Source: Phoenix dactylifera
Lineage: Eukaryota; Streptophyta; Magnoliopsida; Arecales; Arecaceae
DNA length: 64,000 nucleotides
NCBI RefSeq assembly: GCF_009389715.1
Contig: NC_052399.1
Location: 10,542,585 to 10,606,584, forward strand
Direction of reading: 5' to 3'
How positions within the stretch are numbered: position 1 is the first letter of the stretch; each line of letters starts with the position of its first letter. A model generated the notes under the pieces. It worked only from the letters and a program-made list of their open reading frames with translations. It had not been told where the DNA came from and made no database searches. The position numbers and the translations under genes were made by a program. This document shows, one piece after another, positions 35,448 to 48,383 of this stretch.

Positions 35448-38400
35448 ATGAGGAACCTCTTCTTCTCTGACTCCTCCTGCAAAGAAACCAAGCTTCATAC
35501 TTTTAATCCTCAATCATGGCTTCAAGTTGAAAGAGGGAAGTTTTCTAAGTCCTCCTTTCATTCTCCTTCTTCCATGTAAGCTTATGCTATCTCTTTCCCT
35601 TTTTCTTTTACTCTAATTTTACTCTTCCCTTCATCTCCTCGTTTCATGAATTTTAATATGTACTAATCTGTTTCCTTCATGCTCCGCAGCGAATCGCTCG
35701 TAAAGGTAACTGAGCCACTGGTTCTCCCTCTCTTTAAGCCTGTGGACTATGTAGAAGTCTTAGCTCAGATACATGAAGAGCTCGAGTCATGCCTGGCGCA
35801 TGAGAGGTCAAATCTGTACTTACTCCAATTTCAGGTTTTCAAGGGTCTTGGAGAAGTCAAATTGCTTCAGAGAAGCCTGGGTTGTGCTTTTGAGAAGGCA
35901 AGCACAGTTCATGAGAAACTCATATTTGGAGCCTGGCTGAAGTATGAGAAACGGGGAGAAGAACCAATCTCAGATCTTCTTGCCTCCTGCAGGAAGTGCT
36001 TTCAAGAATTTGGATTGTTGGACATTGCTTCTGAGATTCCTGTTGAGATTGTTGAGACGGTTGACACGGTTGACACATGTAATTCCCATGCATCATCGCA
36101 TGTTTCCGATTCTGTATGTTTCCAAATAAAAGGTGAAAAAATTACCTGTGATCGACAGAAGATTGCAGCTCTGTCCACTCCATTCCAAACCATGCTTAAT
36201 GGATGCTTTGCGGAGTCATATCTTGAAGTCATAGATATGTCTGAAAATGGCATCTCGCCGCTTGGTATGAGATTAATCAGTGAGTTCAGTTGCTCGTATA
36301 ATCTGAGCAATTTATCACCAGATGTTTTATTGGAAATATTAGTATTCGCAAATAAATTTTGTTGCGAGAGGCTTAAAGATGCTTGTGGCAGGAAACTTGC
36401 ATCTCTAGTTTCTTCAAGGCAAGATGCTATAGACCTTATGGAGCTGGCACTTGAAGAAAGCTCTGCTGTTCTTGCTGCTTCATGTTTGCAGGTCTTCCTG
36501 CATGAACTTCCTGATTGTTTAAATGATGAGGAAGTGGTTAAAATCTTCTCGAATGCTAATGAACACCAGAGATCGATCATGGCTGGCCATGCCTCATTTT
36601 CACTGTATTGCTTGCTAAGTGAAGTTGCCATGAAAGCTGATCCGAGGTCAGAGGTTACGGCATGCTTTCTGGAGAAGTTGGTAGAGTCAGCAATGGATAA
36701 TAGGCAGAAGCAGTTGGCTTTTCACCAACTGGGATGTGTGAGGCTTTTGAGGAAAGAGTATCATGAATCTGAGTGCCTGTTTAATGCTGCTTATGCTGCT
36801 GGGCATGTCTATTCTATTGCTGGATTGGCTAGGTTGGCTGCTATCAGGGGTAACAAGCTTTTGTCTTATGAGATGCTAAGCTCTGTGATATCTTTCTATA
36901 ACCCCCTTGGCTGGATGTATCAAGAGAGATCTCTTTATTCTGATGGTGATATCAAGTGGGAAGATCTTACCAAGGCGACTGAGTTGGACCCAACTCTTCT
37001 TTACCCTTACATGTTTCGAGCAGCATATTTGATGAGAAAACAAAGCATGGAAGCTGCGCTTATGGAAATTAACCGTATTCTTGGCTTCAATCTGGCCTTG
37101 GAATGCTTAGAACTACGGTTTTGTTTCTATCTGGCACTTGAGGATTACAGGGAAGCACTTTGTGATGTCCAGACAATTCTTACATTGTCGCCTGAGTACC
37201 GAATGTTTGAAGGTCGTGTAGCTGCTTCCCAGTTGCGTACACTTGTCTGGGAGCATGTGGAACACTGGACAACTGCAGATTGTTGGCTGCAGCTTTATGA
37301 TCGGTGGTCGTCAGTAGATGATATAGGTTCTCTCTCAGTTATCTATCAGATGCTTGAGTCTGATTCTTCCAAAGGTGTACTGTACTTCAGGCAATCTTTG
37401 CTTCTTCTTAGGTAACTTTCATATATTGTAGTCTGATAATAAGAAGAACAAGTGTATTATAGGTTGTTATTTGTGCACTTAAGTTTGCTTCGGATTTGTG
37501 GTTCTTGTTGAGTAGGCTGAACTGTCCCGAAGCAGCAATGCGCAGCCTGCAGCTAGCACGCCAGCATGCAGCAAGTGAACATGAACGTCTGGTATATGAA
37601 GGATGGATTTTATATGATACTGGTCACTCTGAAGAAGGGCTACATAAAGCAGAAGAGTCAATTTCCATTCAGAGGTCATTTGAGGCTTTCTTTTTGAAAG
37701 CCTATGCATTGGCAGATTCAAACCTTGATCCTTCATCCTTTGCGACTGTGATCTCACTTCTTGAAGATGCTTTGAAGTGTCCTTCCGATAGACTTCGGAA
37801 AGGTCAAGTATGTATTACTGGATTCGCCTTGTACCTGCTCCTTTTTAACATATTTCATTTGCTCTTTCCTATGAAATACTGCCACTGGATCTTCATAAGC
37901 CCTTGTAAAATGGGCACTTGATCCTCCATCCCTGAAAATCTTAAACAACTTGTTTCTTTCTTCTTCAATGTTTTCTTGATTGAATTTCAAGTTGTTGTTA
38001 TTGTTTTTGTTTCTTGACTTAATTGTTTTTGCTCCAGATTTCTCTAGTTCCATATATCAAGCTGCACCTTGTTCCCATTTCATGTAGACTCTACCTAATT
38101 ATGGAGAGATATTGGATGGTGGTGCTTTAATTGCATAGACCTATATTATATAACCAATTAGGAAAGTTTAATTTAATGAAGTGGTCTTCTAGGATTGAAG
38201 GCAAGCCTAAATGTCGCCTTGCCTAGGAATTCAGCTCAAACCACATTGGTTAAAGTCAGGTTAAAAGCTGGCTATAAAAGGCAACATTTTTTAGCAAGTT
38301 TTACAGTTTAAGGTTAGAAATGTTAGTTTATTTTATTTTTTGATGGTTAAGGAATCTACCACTTTCATTAATGCTATAGTCTTATCAGAGTAATAGGATG

Positions 38401-41400
38401 CATGAGAGGCCTATTGTATTTTCTTGGACGGTCATTGACTTAGGAGCTGGAATTTTTACCTAGGGTAACATCTGCTTTAGAATCTTCTTAGAATCTCAAA
38501 CTTGCTTCTACATTCTAAGCACTTCCTTGCTGAAGTGTTTCTAAAGTATCCACTTTCATGCATCTACAATTCGATTGACTCCCACACCTGCTCTCAACTC
38601 TAGCAATTATAGTCACTGAAGATATCCAACTACAGGCTTTGACAGGTTTTAGATATGTTAGATATGTCATCTGTTTATTTTATTTTATTTTTTTGTTTGC
38701 CTATCCCAAACTTGGGTTCATAATATAAGCTCGCTGAGTTGGCATGAGTCCTGTTAACGTGTTCTGAAGGGAAATAGATGTATGCAACCTTACCCTGGCA
38801 TACTGAAAGGTTGTATTTATGTTTTGAACCTGTGATATCCTGATCATGATGGAGCAACCTCACCATTGCGCTAAGGCCTGTCCTCTTAAAATCTCATATT
38901 CTGAAATTCTGAAATTTTAAAAACATAATTTTGTTCATTTTCTTTGTATCTGACTCTTTTCTGATTCTGAATTGCTTTAATTGTTTCGATTTGGTTGCAA
39001 CTCTTAAATCCCATTAACTAAGTGCCCACATTAGCAGCTATTACTGTACAATACCGTGTACTTTTTCATATTGTTGTCTTGACACCTAGCAAGAATTTTA
39101 GTTGTCCAAGCATGGCAAAGTGTCCATTACTAAAACCAATATCATAAAGAATAGTTGTTATAGCAGAACTACTTAAGAAATATTTACCGTTTAGTTCTTT
39201 GTTCCATTTAAATTTTCATTTATGGGGATTTTCGTTTCTTGTGATTTCATTTGTACTACAACTGAAATTGTAGTGCAGTTGTAAATGCAACATTCTGCGT
39301 CACTTACTTTCTGTTAAGAGAGAGAGATGACTGAAATTGTAGTGCAGTTGTAAATGCAACATTCTGCATCACTTATTTTCTGTTAAGAGAGGGGGATGAC
39401 TGAAGGCCTAGTACAGTAAGATTGGCCATGAAAACTCACATGTTTTAAAGTGGCAGAAGAAGGTTTAGCTGGAGACAGAAGGCCTATACAGAAGATTCAG
39501 GATGGACATAATATGAGAATATTGGTATAAGCAATATGTAACCATATGCAGCCTAACTGTCCATAATCACGTCATTTAAGGATTTTCATTTTATTTGGAC
39601 CACCTCTTGACCAAACAACTCATCACATAACGTTTGCTGATTGGAGTTACCCTATCTAATTTAGGAATGCCTTGAACCACCTGAAAACGGTCCCAAAAAA
39701 ACCCCACTCATAGCTAAGGTGAACCAGGTCGTCATCCATTAAAGGGAAAAAAAGCTGGAGATCCCTATATTTCAATATTTTTTGGGCCTTTTTTTGGTTA
39801 GCAAAATATTGCTGTTTAAATTTATAAATAATTCATGTAGGGAATCCTTGATAGGACATAGGAGATGCATGAATAGAGATTGCATGAGAAGGGGTGTCAT
39901 GGCCCCCCTAGCCAATAGCCATGCCTTGGCCCTACTCCTATTTAAGCTAATATCGTTTAACAGTTGAAATATTTGAGAATTTAAGTGATAACATTTGACT
40001 AAAGTATCCTATGACAGGACACTCTAAGTAGCTATGCTAGTGTTGAAACTTCTTGCTGATGTAAGAACACTGTTTTTAGAGTGCTAAGACATTCATGGCT
40101 TGCTTTCGTAGAATCACTACATAGGAGGATCTTTTGATGCATAAGATTGTCTTGAACAGGCACCAATATAACACAGATAGAATATATAAGAAGAAAATCT
40201 GGAGACAAATAATAAGACTTTTGTTAATTAAAAGAATTTACAGAATCAAACTCAACTCTCGGCTCACACGCTCTCTTCGAACTCAAAGATGTTGTCACCT
40301 ACTAGTTCACACTATCTATGATCAACTTGATAAGGGATCACCACCAACTGCTGGTGAATTCCCAACTCGGTCAAGACTGGAGCAGCTAAAATTAACTAAA
40401 GCCCACTAAGTTCAGAACTCCAATTTGAAATTGGGTAACAATACTACTCTTTGACCTTTCCGCCAAAATTTAAGTAGTAGGGGGATGCTAGGTCCAACTG
40501 ACTACTCTTTGCAGCCTGCTTGAACTCTTGCAAACTTGATGGACATCTGCTTAAACTCTAGTTACCAAGGTACTTTCATCAGCTATACTCTAGTTACCAA
40601 GTACTTACATCCAAGGTTCATAATGCTGGTATATAGCACCTTGTACCAGGCATATTGTACCATATGGTACTGAATTGATACTTGGTATGGAAACTTACCA
40701 ATTGTCAGTACGTCGAAACCTCTATACGAAGCATACTGATACTTTACCAACAAGGTACCAGTTAGGGTCTAATACTGAGATTGCGAACTTGGTAACATCC
40801 AACTGACTAGTAAGATTACAATTTAGTAATAATTTAACTTGTCCTATATGAGGATTTAGTCTTTATGTCTATGACAAGTAAGCATAACTCCTAGCTGTGT
40901 TGGGACGTGCAAGACTCTCAACAGCTATGTCACGTCCGAGTGTATTTTAAAGCCTCAGAAATCTAGAATTCTGCATAATTTACAATGAATGTAGAATATA
41001 TAAAACAAAAATGGAATTGAAGTAGTACATTCTTTGCTGTAACAAGCATATCTTGTGCTGTTGCACATTACTATTAAATGAGGAGATAGATATGGGGATT
41101 TGGTAAATCGTTAGGGAGAGAAACACCAAATGCTAAGTATTGGCCAGCGACATCATTAAAATTGTTGGAGACAGTGTAGAAAATGCCATTGGCTTTATGA
41201 CCTATACTTACATATTTTGCGAAATTATTTCTTGTCACACATATAATGGAATAATTTAAGGAATTTTGTCCTGTCCACTTTCCATGACCTTAGAATCAAG
41301 CTAGGGTTACATGGACACTTTAAGCTTTAAGATTTATGGAGTTATTGACACTTATACTCATGAAAATGACATGAAACAAGATGCTTTTTTTTGGAACCCC

Positions 41401-44400
41401 AAGTAGGAGTCCTGCTTACATCAACTAGATGCGTGAGTACTTGATATGCCTTTTTTAGAATGTCATATCAAGAGAAGCTTCAATGCAAATGATGGCACTT
41501 GAAAGCAGGGTCGACAGAACCGGTACCGGGCACCGTACTGGTTGCCCGGCGGGACGAATTGGTATGGGCCTGCACTGTGCCATGCTGTATCTATACCGAC
41601 ACAGTAGAAGAGGCGGGGGAGAGAAAACGAGAGAGAGAAGGGGAAGGCCATGGAGGGCTGGAGAGCTACCGTGCGGAGGAGGTGGAGGCCGAAGAGCCGC
41701 TCTGCAGAGGAGGCAGAGGCCGAAGAGGCGCCCTGCAGAGGAGGCGGAGGCCGGAGAGCTGCCGGGAAGCCACAAAAGAAGGGCTCCCTCCAATCCTTGT
41801 TTCGTTCGAAACAACGGTCGGAGGGGGGCCTTCTATTTTTGAGTTTTTTAAGTGAAAGTCGGCAAACCAATTGCCAACTTTACTTAATTTTTTTTATTAA
41901 AAAAAATTAAGTAAAGTTGGCAATGAGTTTGCCGACTCTCTTAAAATTCTCCAAAAATAAAAGGGCCCCCTCCAGCCCCTGTTTCGAACAAAACAGGAGA
42001 TCAGAGTGAACCCCTTTTCTGTGGCTCCCTCCTCTGTGCGGCGTCTCCCCGGCCGGCCTCGACCTTCCTCTCTTTTACTTCCTCCCCTGCTCTCACTCTC
42101 TTTCTTTTTTCCTTCGTCTTCTCTCCCTCTGGCGCCGGTCTCATTTCCGTCGCCGGAACCGTTCCGGTTCACAGCCGGTAGAGCTCGGGACGTCTCGAGC
42201 CAGGCGGTTTGGGACAGTTTTGCCAACCTTGCTTGAAAGTAACCAATTGTTTTTATGAAAAGAAAGAAACAAACAAACAATTTAAGTGCCAAAGATTTTA
42301 AGGGGCTGAACAATGAATGTTATGCCTTTTTCTCTTTTTATATTAAGTGTTATATTTCATGAGTGAGCTATCATAATCAGAATAACCATTGATTAATCAA
42401 TTTAGTATTACTCGAAGAACTTTTCTATATTTCTATTTTTTTGTTCCTATATATTGTATTGTAATGATGGGTGCTTTTGGATAGGTTGAAGTTTTACACA
42501 TTTCAGGAGAACTCGACAGATCTGTAGACAACACTTAGAAGCTTGATTCAAGAACAAGTTTTAGACCAAATGTGGTTTTGGGAGTCAGGAAGTTGAGTGC
42601 AGAGAATTCTAAGGATGTAGGATAATTGAGGAAGCCTATAATAGATAATATTAGGTTCTATATGTGATTTCTGTTAAGGACCGCGCAAGTATCCAAAAAG
42701 TGATAAAACTGTAAAGATTATGATTGAACTAAGATTGATTTTCTGAAAACAATGCTATAATTACAAATTGTTCTTCCATTTTAGAATGTATTATGAGTAT
42801 AGCCCTGGAACAGGCGTGGCAATCACTTATAGGCCTTCTGGACATATTTACTCACTAACGGATAGAAATGTTAGATTGAATGACAACTGATCACTAGACT
42901 GGAATTCTTTAGGCATGAGATAACCAATTAATTCTTTTCATGAATGAAACTTAAAGATCATCGATACGAACATGCAGGCTTATGATCTTTAAAGAAGAAT
43001 CTAAGTAACCTAACATATAATGTCATATTTCTTAATTGATAGCATCATCATTATCATCATCATCATCTCATTTTCTAATAAAATCTAGAGAGATATGTCT
43101 TACAAGTGGTTGCACTGTTCCGAAGTAAAACCAGTTTTGCTAGGTTTTATTAATGAGTGCTAAGTTGTGAAATCAATGTATAAGACTGTGAGATGACAAA
43201 CTGTTTTTTCTTATATTTTGGAATATACGATTCATTGGACTTGACCTGACTTCTCTAAAATTACTCTTGTATTCATGAATAAGCAAATGAGCATCGCTGA
43301 AGTTGGCATTTACAATTCTCTTTTTTTGGAATGTTGTGGCTATCTTGTTAATTAATGTTTGATTGGTGACAACATTTCTAAACTCCACTGTACAGGCCTT
43401 GAACAATCTTGGAAGTGTTTATGTTGACTGTGGGAAACTAGACCTGGCAGCAGAGTGTTACATGAGTGCCCTAAACATCCGGCACACTCGAGCTCATCAG
43501 GGACTTGCTCGAGTCCATTTCCTAAAGACTGACAGGAATGCTGCATACGAGGAAATGACCAAATTAATAGAGAAGGCCAGAAATAATGCATCAGCTTATG
43601 AGAAGAGGTCAGAGTACTGTGATCGTGAACTTACAATGGCTGATTTACAGATGGTGACCAAATTGGATCCTCTACGAGTCTACCCTTACAGATACCGTGC
43701 TGCAGGTTAGATCCTTTCCATTATCTTACCACTCTAACTTGTGCTAGTGTTTCCCAGTAATCTCATCTGACTCCAAAAGTTGGGAAGCTATTCATGCATT
43801 TATATTTATATATATTTATACTTATTTGAGAGCTTATTCTAGTATAGCATGACATGTTAACCTAAAAAAAAATAATATCTTTGTATGAACTATGCTCATT
43901 TCAGTTGTACTAAAGCAATGAACAAGTTTATCAAATGATGAATAGCCAAAAATCAACCAACAGGGATAAATTACTTCTAACCTAATGAACAAGATATGTG
44001 TTATTTAAGGTACTAATTTTCAAAAAAGACACTCAAAAAACAATCGTCTTCTTTCCTTCACAAAGTAATTTATCGTCCATTTTTGTGACAATTTATATGC
44101 TCAAGCTGCATAAAATAGTTGCTTGGCCCTATGTAGGTGCCTAACCGCTCACTATGTGGCCTAGCCCCAATGCTGTGTGACCACCATGCTGTATTTGCAT
44201 ATGCCATTGCATGAATCACATCCTAAAACACTGGAAAAAACTAAAATGCAGCTTGCAACCTGGTTTCTAAATCCAAAATGGCTCCAATATGGTGCCCCAT
44301 GAATGGTCCAACCATTTGTCAATTGCACAATCCCCAGTAGGATGCATCAATCTCATCGTGCCATGTTGGATTTGGGAACTTGCATTGGTTCGCGTATCAA

Positions 44401-46236
44401 AACTCTTATTTATATGGCTACGCTAAATATAAATTTATCTACTATATATAATGCAAAAAAATTGAGTCTGACTTTGATGGCATGTAACATTGTCAAAACT
44501 GAGAAAATGTTATTGAAAATGGGAGACAAGATTGAGCTTCGCATTGCTTTTGCCTTTTTCCACTTCTATAACTACTCCCATCTATGATAAACACACTATG
44601 TAGTTAAGTTCTTAATAGGAGGAAAAGAAACAAAACAATTGCACACAATCGAACTATTAGCTCTCAAAATGAACTCATTTGTCTGACATGTGATTAACAT
44701 AAATGTGGTGGTACCCTAACTAGGAAAATGACAGTTTAGTGAAGCATATTAGACAAGATTGCAGGTTCACCATCTCATCTATATAAGAAGTTTTCTGAAT
44801 AAATTTTGGTGCATTTCCTAGTTCATTAAAAAAATCTGGGCAATTGGACAAAATAAAATATTGAAAAAATTTTAAATTACCGCTTTGTTTAGTTTTTCCA
44901 GAGTCTCTTCATATTATTCCAACTATGGTTTTAAATCTTGTGGGATGGGGTGTCCCGGTTTCTCCATATTCTGATTTCTCTATGGAACGGAATGCCATGT
45001 TGCCCTACCCAGCCTCGGTGGCCTTCCTAATGGGGCGTCCCCATAGGTATGCTCCATCTCTCTACCCTCTTCTTTCCTTTCTTCTTTCTTTCTTCATTTG
45101 TTTCTTTTTCCTTTCTTTCTTTTCTTCCTTCTTTCTTTCCTTTCTTTTTCCTTCCTTTGTTTCTTTTTTCTTTCTTTCTTTTCATCTTCCTTCCTTCCTT
45201 TCTTTTTTCTCTTTAATTCCATCCTTTATTGTTCTTCTTTCCTTCTTTTCTTTTTTCCTCCTTTTTTTCCTTTTTTCCTCCTTTTTTGTCCTCTTTCTTC
45301 TTTCCCTGCATGGTTGGGATTTGGAGTCCTGCTTCCGAGTCCCATTTTCTCATAGAAATGGAATAAGACAGCTGGGATGCCCCTATCCCACCTGGATGCC
45401 CTTATCCAACCGGGATGCCCCTATCCCACCGGGACTTAACATTGGTTCGATCCATAATTAAAGGGCATCACATTTGGAGTTCAGCGTGATGCCAAACAAC
45501 CTTACGAAGCAATCAAGAGCTGATATACATTGGTTCGAAATCGGGCCAGATCTTCTCAAAATAGATTGAACTGAAAACCCTATTTTTTGGGGTACATGCT
45601 TGTGCTTGGTTTGCACCCTGGCTGTTTTGCCTTCTGCATGAACTGAATTATCTTACTGATCAAATCTCCAGTAAAGGCCAATGCAGCGAGCATTGTCACT
45701 AGATCCATGTCAGAAACTTGATACAAATGAAAATATACCTGAAGCAGTCCATTAAGATCAAATAGCTGACATAAATCTCAGAAAACCTCATAGCAATTGT
45801 TTTGGTGTTCAATGAAAACTATTTTTCCTCAGTGTACCTGCTGAAGAGCAAATTTGATGGATTTGGTTGTTTTAACATAAGCACCATGGTCTGAATCCCA
45901 CCTGTGTACCTGAAAGGAATAATAACTGTTTTTTCTCTCTACATTACTAATTTCCTCTTTTGCATGTTATGTTTTGTGTATTGACATGGAAGTGGATATG
46001 TTTTGTTACCAACAGTCTTGATGGATGGCCATAAGGAGAAAGAGGCGATAGAAGAGCTGACAAGAGCAATAGCCTTCAAAGCGGATGTCCACCTGCTCCA
46101 TCTGCGAGCTGCCTTTTATGAGCACATTGGGGATGTTCCCAGTGCTCTTCGTGATTGCAGGGCTGCCCTTTCTGTAGACCCTAACCACCAAGAGATGCTG
46201 GAGCTTCACAACCGGGTTAACAGCCAAGAGCCATGA
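35448..46236 (+). CDS. EOL1: ETO1-like protein, EOL1 type (BTB-TPR adaptor)
   Basis: Five coding exons: 35448-35575, 35690-37411, 37516-37807, 43396-43705 and 46016-46236. All junctions are GT-AG with agreeing phases; the total is 2673 nt, or 890 aa plus stop. The start reads MRNLFFSDSSCKETK followed by NPQSWLQVERGK, the conserved N-terminus of the family. A BTB/POZ domain covers about residues 182-284 (CFQIKGEKI to CGRKLASLV), followed by TPR-type helical repeats to the end, AALSVDPNHQEMLELH. Arabidopsis ETO1/EOL proteins bind CUL3 through BTB and type-2 ACC synthases through the TPR region, driving their ubiquitination and lowering ethylene. The length matches EOL1 (about 890) better than ETO1 (about 950). 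No defect is visible. Intron 3 (5.6 kb) holds a foldback element and intron 4 (2.3 kb) a pyrimidine-rich insertion; upstream 34700-35447 looks like promoter and 5' leader. Confidence 0.93.
39262..39399 (+). repeat. 69-bp tandem duplication in EOL1 intron 3
   Basis: A unit starting CTGAAATTGTAGTGCAGTTG occurs at 39262 and again at 39331, a period of 69 bp. The copies differ at only a few positions, so the duplication is recent. It is non-coding. Confidence 0.9.
41500..42240. mobile_element. Foldback element in EOL1 intron 3
   Basis: A GC-rich island stands out from AT-rich intron. At its core is an imperfect palindrome at 41765-42029 centred at about 41897. Arms of roughly 130 bp pair GGAAGCCACAAAAGAAGGG with the reverse complement of CCCTTTTCTGTGGCTCCC, and TTGCCAACTTTACTTAATTT with its complement. 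The flanking GA-rich (41590-41770) and CT-rich (42040-42180) zones are also roughly complementary, so the whole 740 bp may fold. No coding domain or clear TSD was found. The long open frames here come from base composition. It is most likely a foldback-type transposon or an inverted tandem insertion. Confidence 0.5.
44925..45461. repeat. Pyrimidine-rich insertion with GGGATGCCCC repeats in intron 4
   Basis: It contains a long CTTT/CCTT polypyrimidine tract (45055-45305), followed at about 45374-45433 by three copies of an approximately 19-bp unit related to GGGATGCCCCTATCCCACC. The left edge carries GTGGGATGGGGTGTCCCGG, a loosely inverted version of the same motif. This suggests a short non-autonomous element with related ends. 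No TSD was established. Confidence 0.5.
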
Positions 46237-46350
46237 TACTGTGTAAACTGTAAACTACACCAGATCAATTACCCCTCATAGTCAATCTTAGGTTCTGTAT
46301 TTTTCCTTCTATTTTTGTCACCCTTTTTTCCTGTGCAATCTGTTTGTACG

Positions 46351-46356
46351 AATAAA
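46351..46356 (+). terminator. Likely EOL1 polyadenylation signal
   Basis: AATAAA lies 115 bp after the EOL1 stop codon, with T-rich sequence upstream. It is a plausible polyadenylation signal. Confidence 0.55.
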
Positions 46357-47032
46357 TTATCTCATATATATGTGGTTGTCTCCAGAAGTTTTGATGTGTG
46401 AATGAAATGCAAGTTTATAGGGGCAATGTTGAGGGGCATTGTGGGAAGTGGGAATGAACTATTCTATCCATTGTATGTACACTAGCTCTAGGCAAGGATT
46501 TGGAATTTGATGATAAGCATTTAAGCCATATATCAGTAATACTTGAGGATTCTCTGCATCTATCGAAATGCTTTGAGGCCCAACTCTTGTACCAAAGCAA
46601 TGCTCCAGGGGAGAAGAAAAGAAGACCTCTATCAGGCTTCTAGAGAAGCCCTGGCAGTTCAGGGATCAGTATCCAATCTGTTTGTTGGAGTCATCAGAGG
46701 AATAAAGAGAAGCAATACTTTGTATTTAAAGATAAGGACAGGAATGATATTTCATTGATATGGTGTTTGTTTATAGGCAAGGAATGCCAAAAACCACTGG
46801 ATCACACGTGGCATGAGAAGCATCTACAAGGAATTTCCTGCCCCCCACCCCTCCTTATATACAGGATCACATCTAACAAGAGATTCAGAAATTGAGAATA
46901 GCTTGATTGGCAAAGAAACACCATCCCATGGCTTTGGAGGTGAAAATTTGTCCCCTTTGGATCCAAAAGCTTGTCTTTTACAAGCACCATATGATCTAAT
47001 ACTGGATTTGTATTACTTACTCTCATGATTAG
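46357..47032. other. Spacer between EOL1 and the ARD pseudogene
   Basis: No gene was recognised. The missing first exon of the ARD gene should lie here but could not be found, so it is either lost or too diverged to see. Confidence 0.4.
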
Positions 47033-48336
47033 GCCTGGTTAATAGATGAGAGCGACGAGGACCAGAGGCTTCCACACCATCGGAACCCTAAAGAGTTTGT
47101 AACCCTGAGCAAGCTTGAAGGTACTTGTCTGATCTCTCTCTCTCTCTACATGTTTTTTATCTTATGCATTTGCATGCTACATATGGAATTCCATCAGAAA
47201 TAACATTGATTGGATGCTAAAGTTGTTGGTATGGAGAGAACGTGTGGTTGTGGTATATCAGGATCTAATTGGTGTTTGGCTTTAAGGCCTATGTTTCAAT
47301 TATACTGTGGTTTTTGTTGCAAACTGTGTCTCCTAAGAAGGTAGAATATGAGCAGTAAAACTTTGGTGCATATGGAGATTTATCTATGATTTGAATGTCA
47401 TTTTTTGCAGTATTCTTTGATCTATATGGTTCTAATTTTAAACATAAATATCCCGCAGCACTTGATTTTGAGATTACTTGAGTAGAATTTCTGAATACTA
47501 TGGAACTACGAAAATGCAAACATGTGGTTGTGGTCCACAAATCTCGTCCTACAGATTCTTCTAATATATTTGTGCTTCTTTTTTTTTTTCGCCTCAACCT
47601 GCACTTTGTCGGCATCCGATGCACCCTTTTATCCCTCTGTTACAAGTTGGTCTATATGCCCCTTGCTTGTTTGTTGCAATGACTAATTCGTTACTAGTAA
47701 TGTTTTTATATGCATATTATTTTCTCTTCAAGAGAGTACCTTTATGTTTTCTATGGAAGGTCTTGGACCCTTTCTCCTATGCTTTATGTGTTGCTGGTTT
47801 CAGACACTTTGGTATCTTCTCACAGACCTAACAGAACTCTCTGAGCTGAAGCAATCTCTTGAAAGCTCAGAAATTCTTACTTTCTGATCTTTGAGAGAAT
47901 AAAGGATTTGGTGCTAAAGTTAGAAGGCATATTGGGATATCTGATGGTGTAATCTCTTCTAAGAGGATACTATGAATTTTTTCCCTCTGTGCAGAAAAGG
48001 AAGGTTCTGGGGTTGCAGTAGCAACCAATTTTCACAAAAAAACAATCTGTAATGGTCTCCTTCTAGTTGAAACAGCTATACCTAACAAAGATTTTCTGTT
48101 CTACTTTTTCGTAGATATAACCTATGGGATTGGGCTATTGTAAGGCCAAACTATAGTTCATCATTGGTTTGCCCATTCTAATACGTACATGAAAACTACT
48201 TGAGTGCAGGTAATGTTTCAACAATTTTATAATTAAAGGTGATGTATGTACCTACAAGGGTTTGTGTGTGTATGCATGTAATGCGTGTATGCATGTACGG
48301 ATGCATGTATGTATTCATGCATTTACATACATGCAT

Positions 48337-48383
<47 letters not shown>

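Noticed and set aside
41483-42313. Several 75-138-residue frames on both strands in EOL1 intron 3
   Set aside because: They follow the GA/CT-rich arms of the foldback element and conflict with each other.
44925-45461. 178-residue Phe/Ser/Leu-rich frame resembling a membrane protein
   Set aside because: It is a translation of a CTTT polypyrimidine tract inside an intron.
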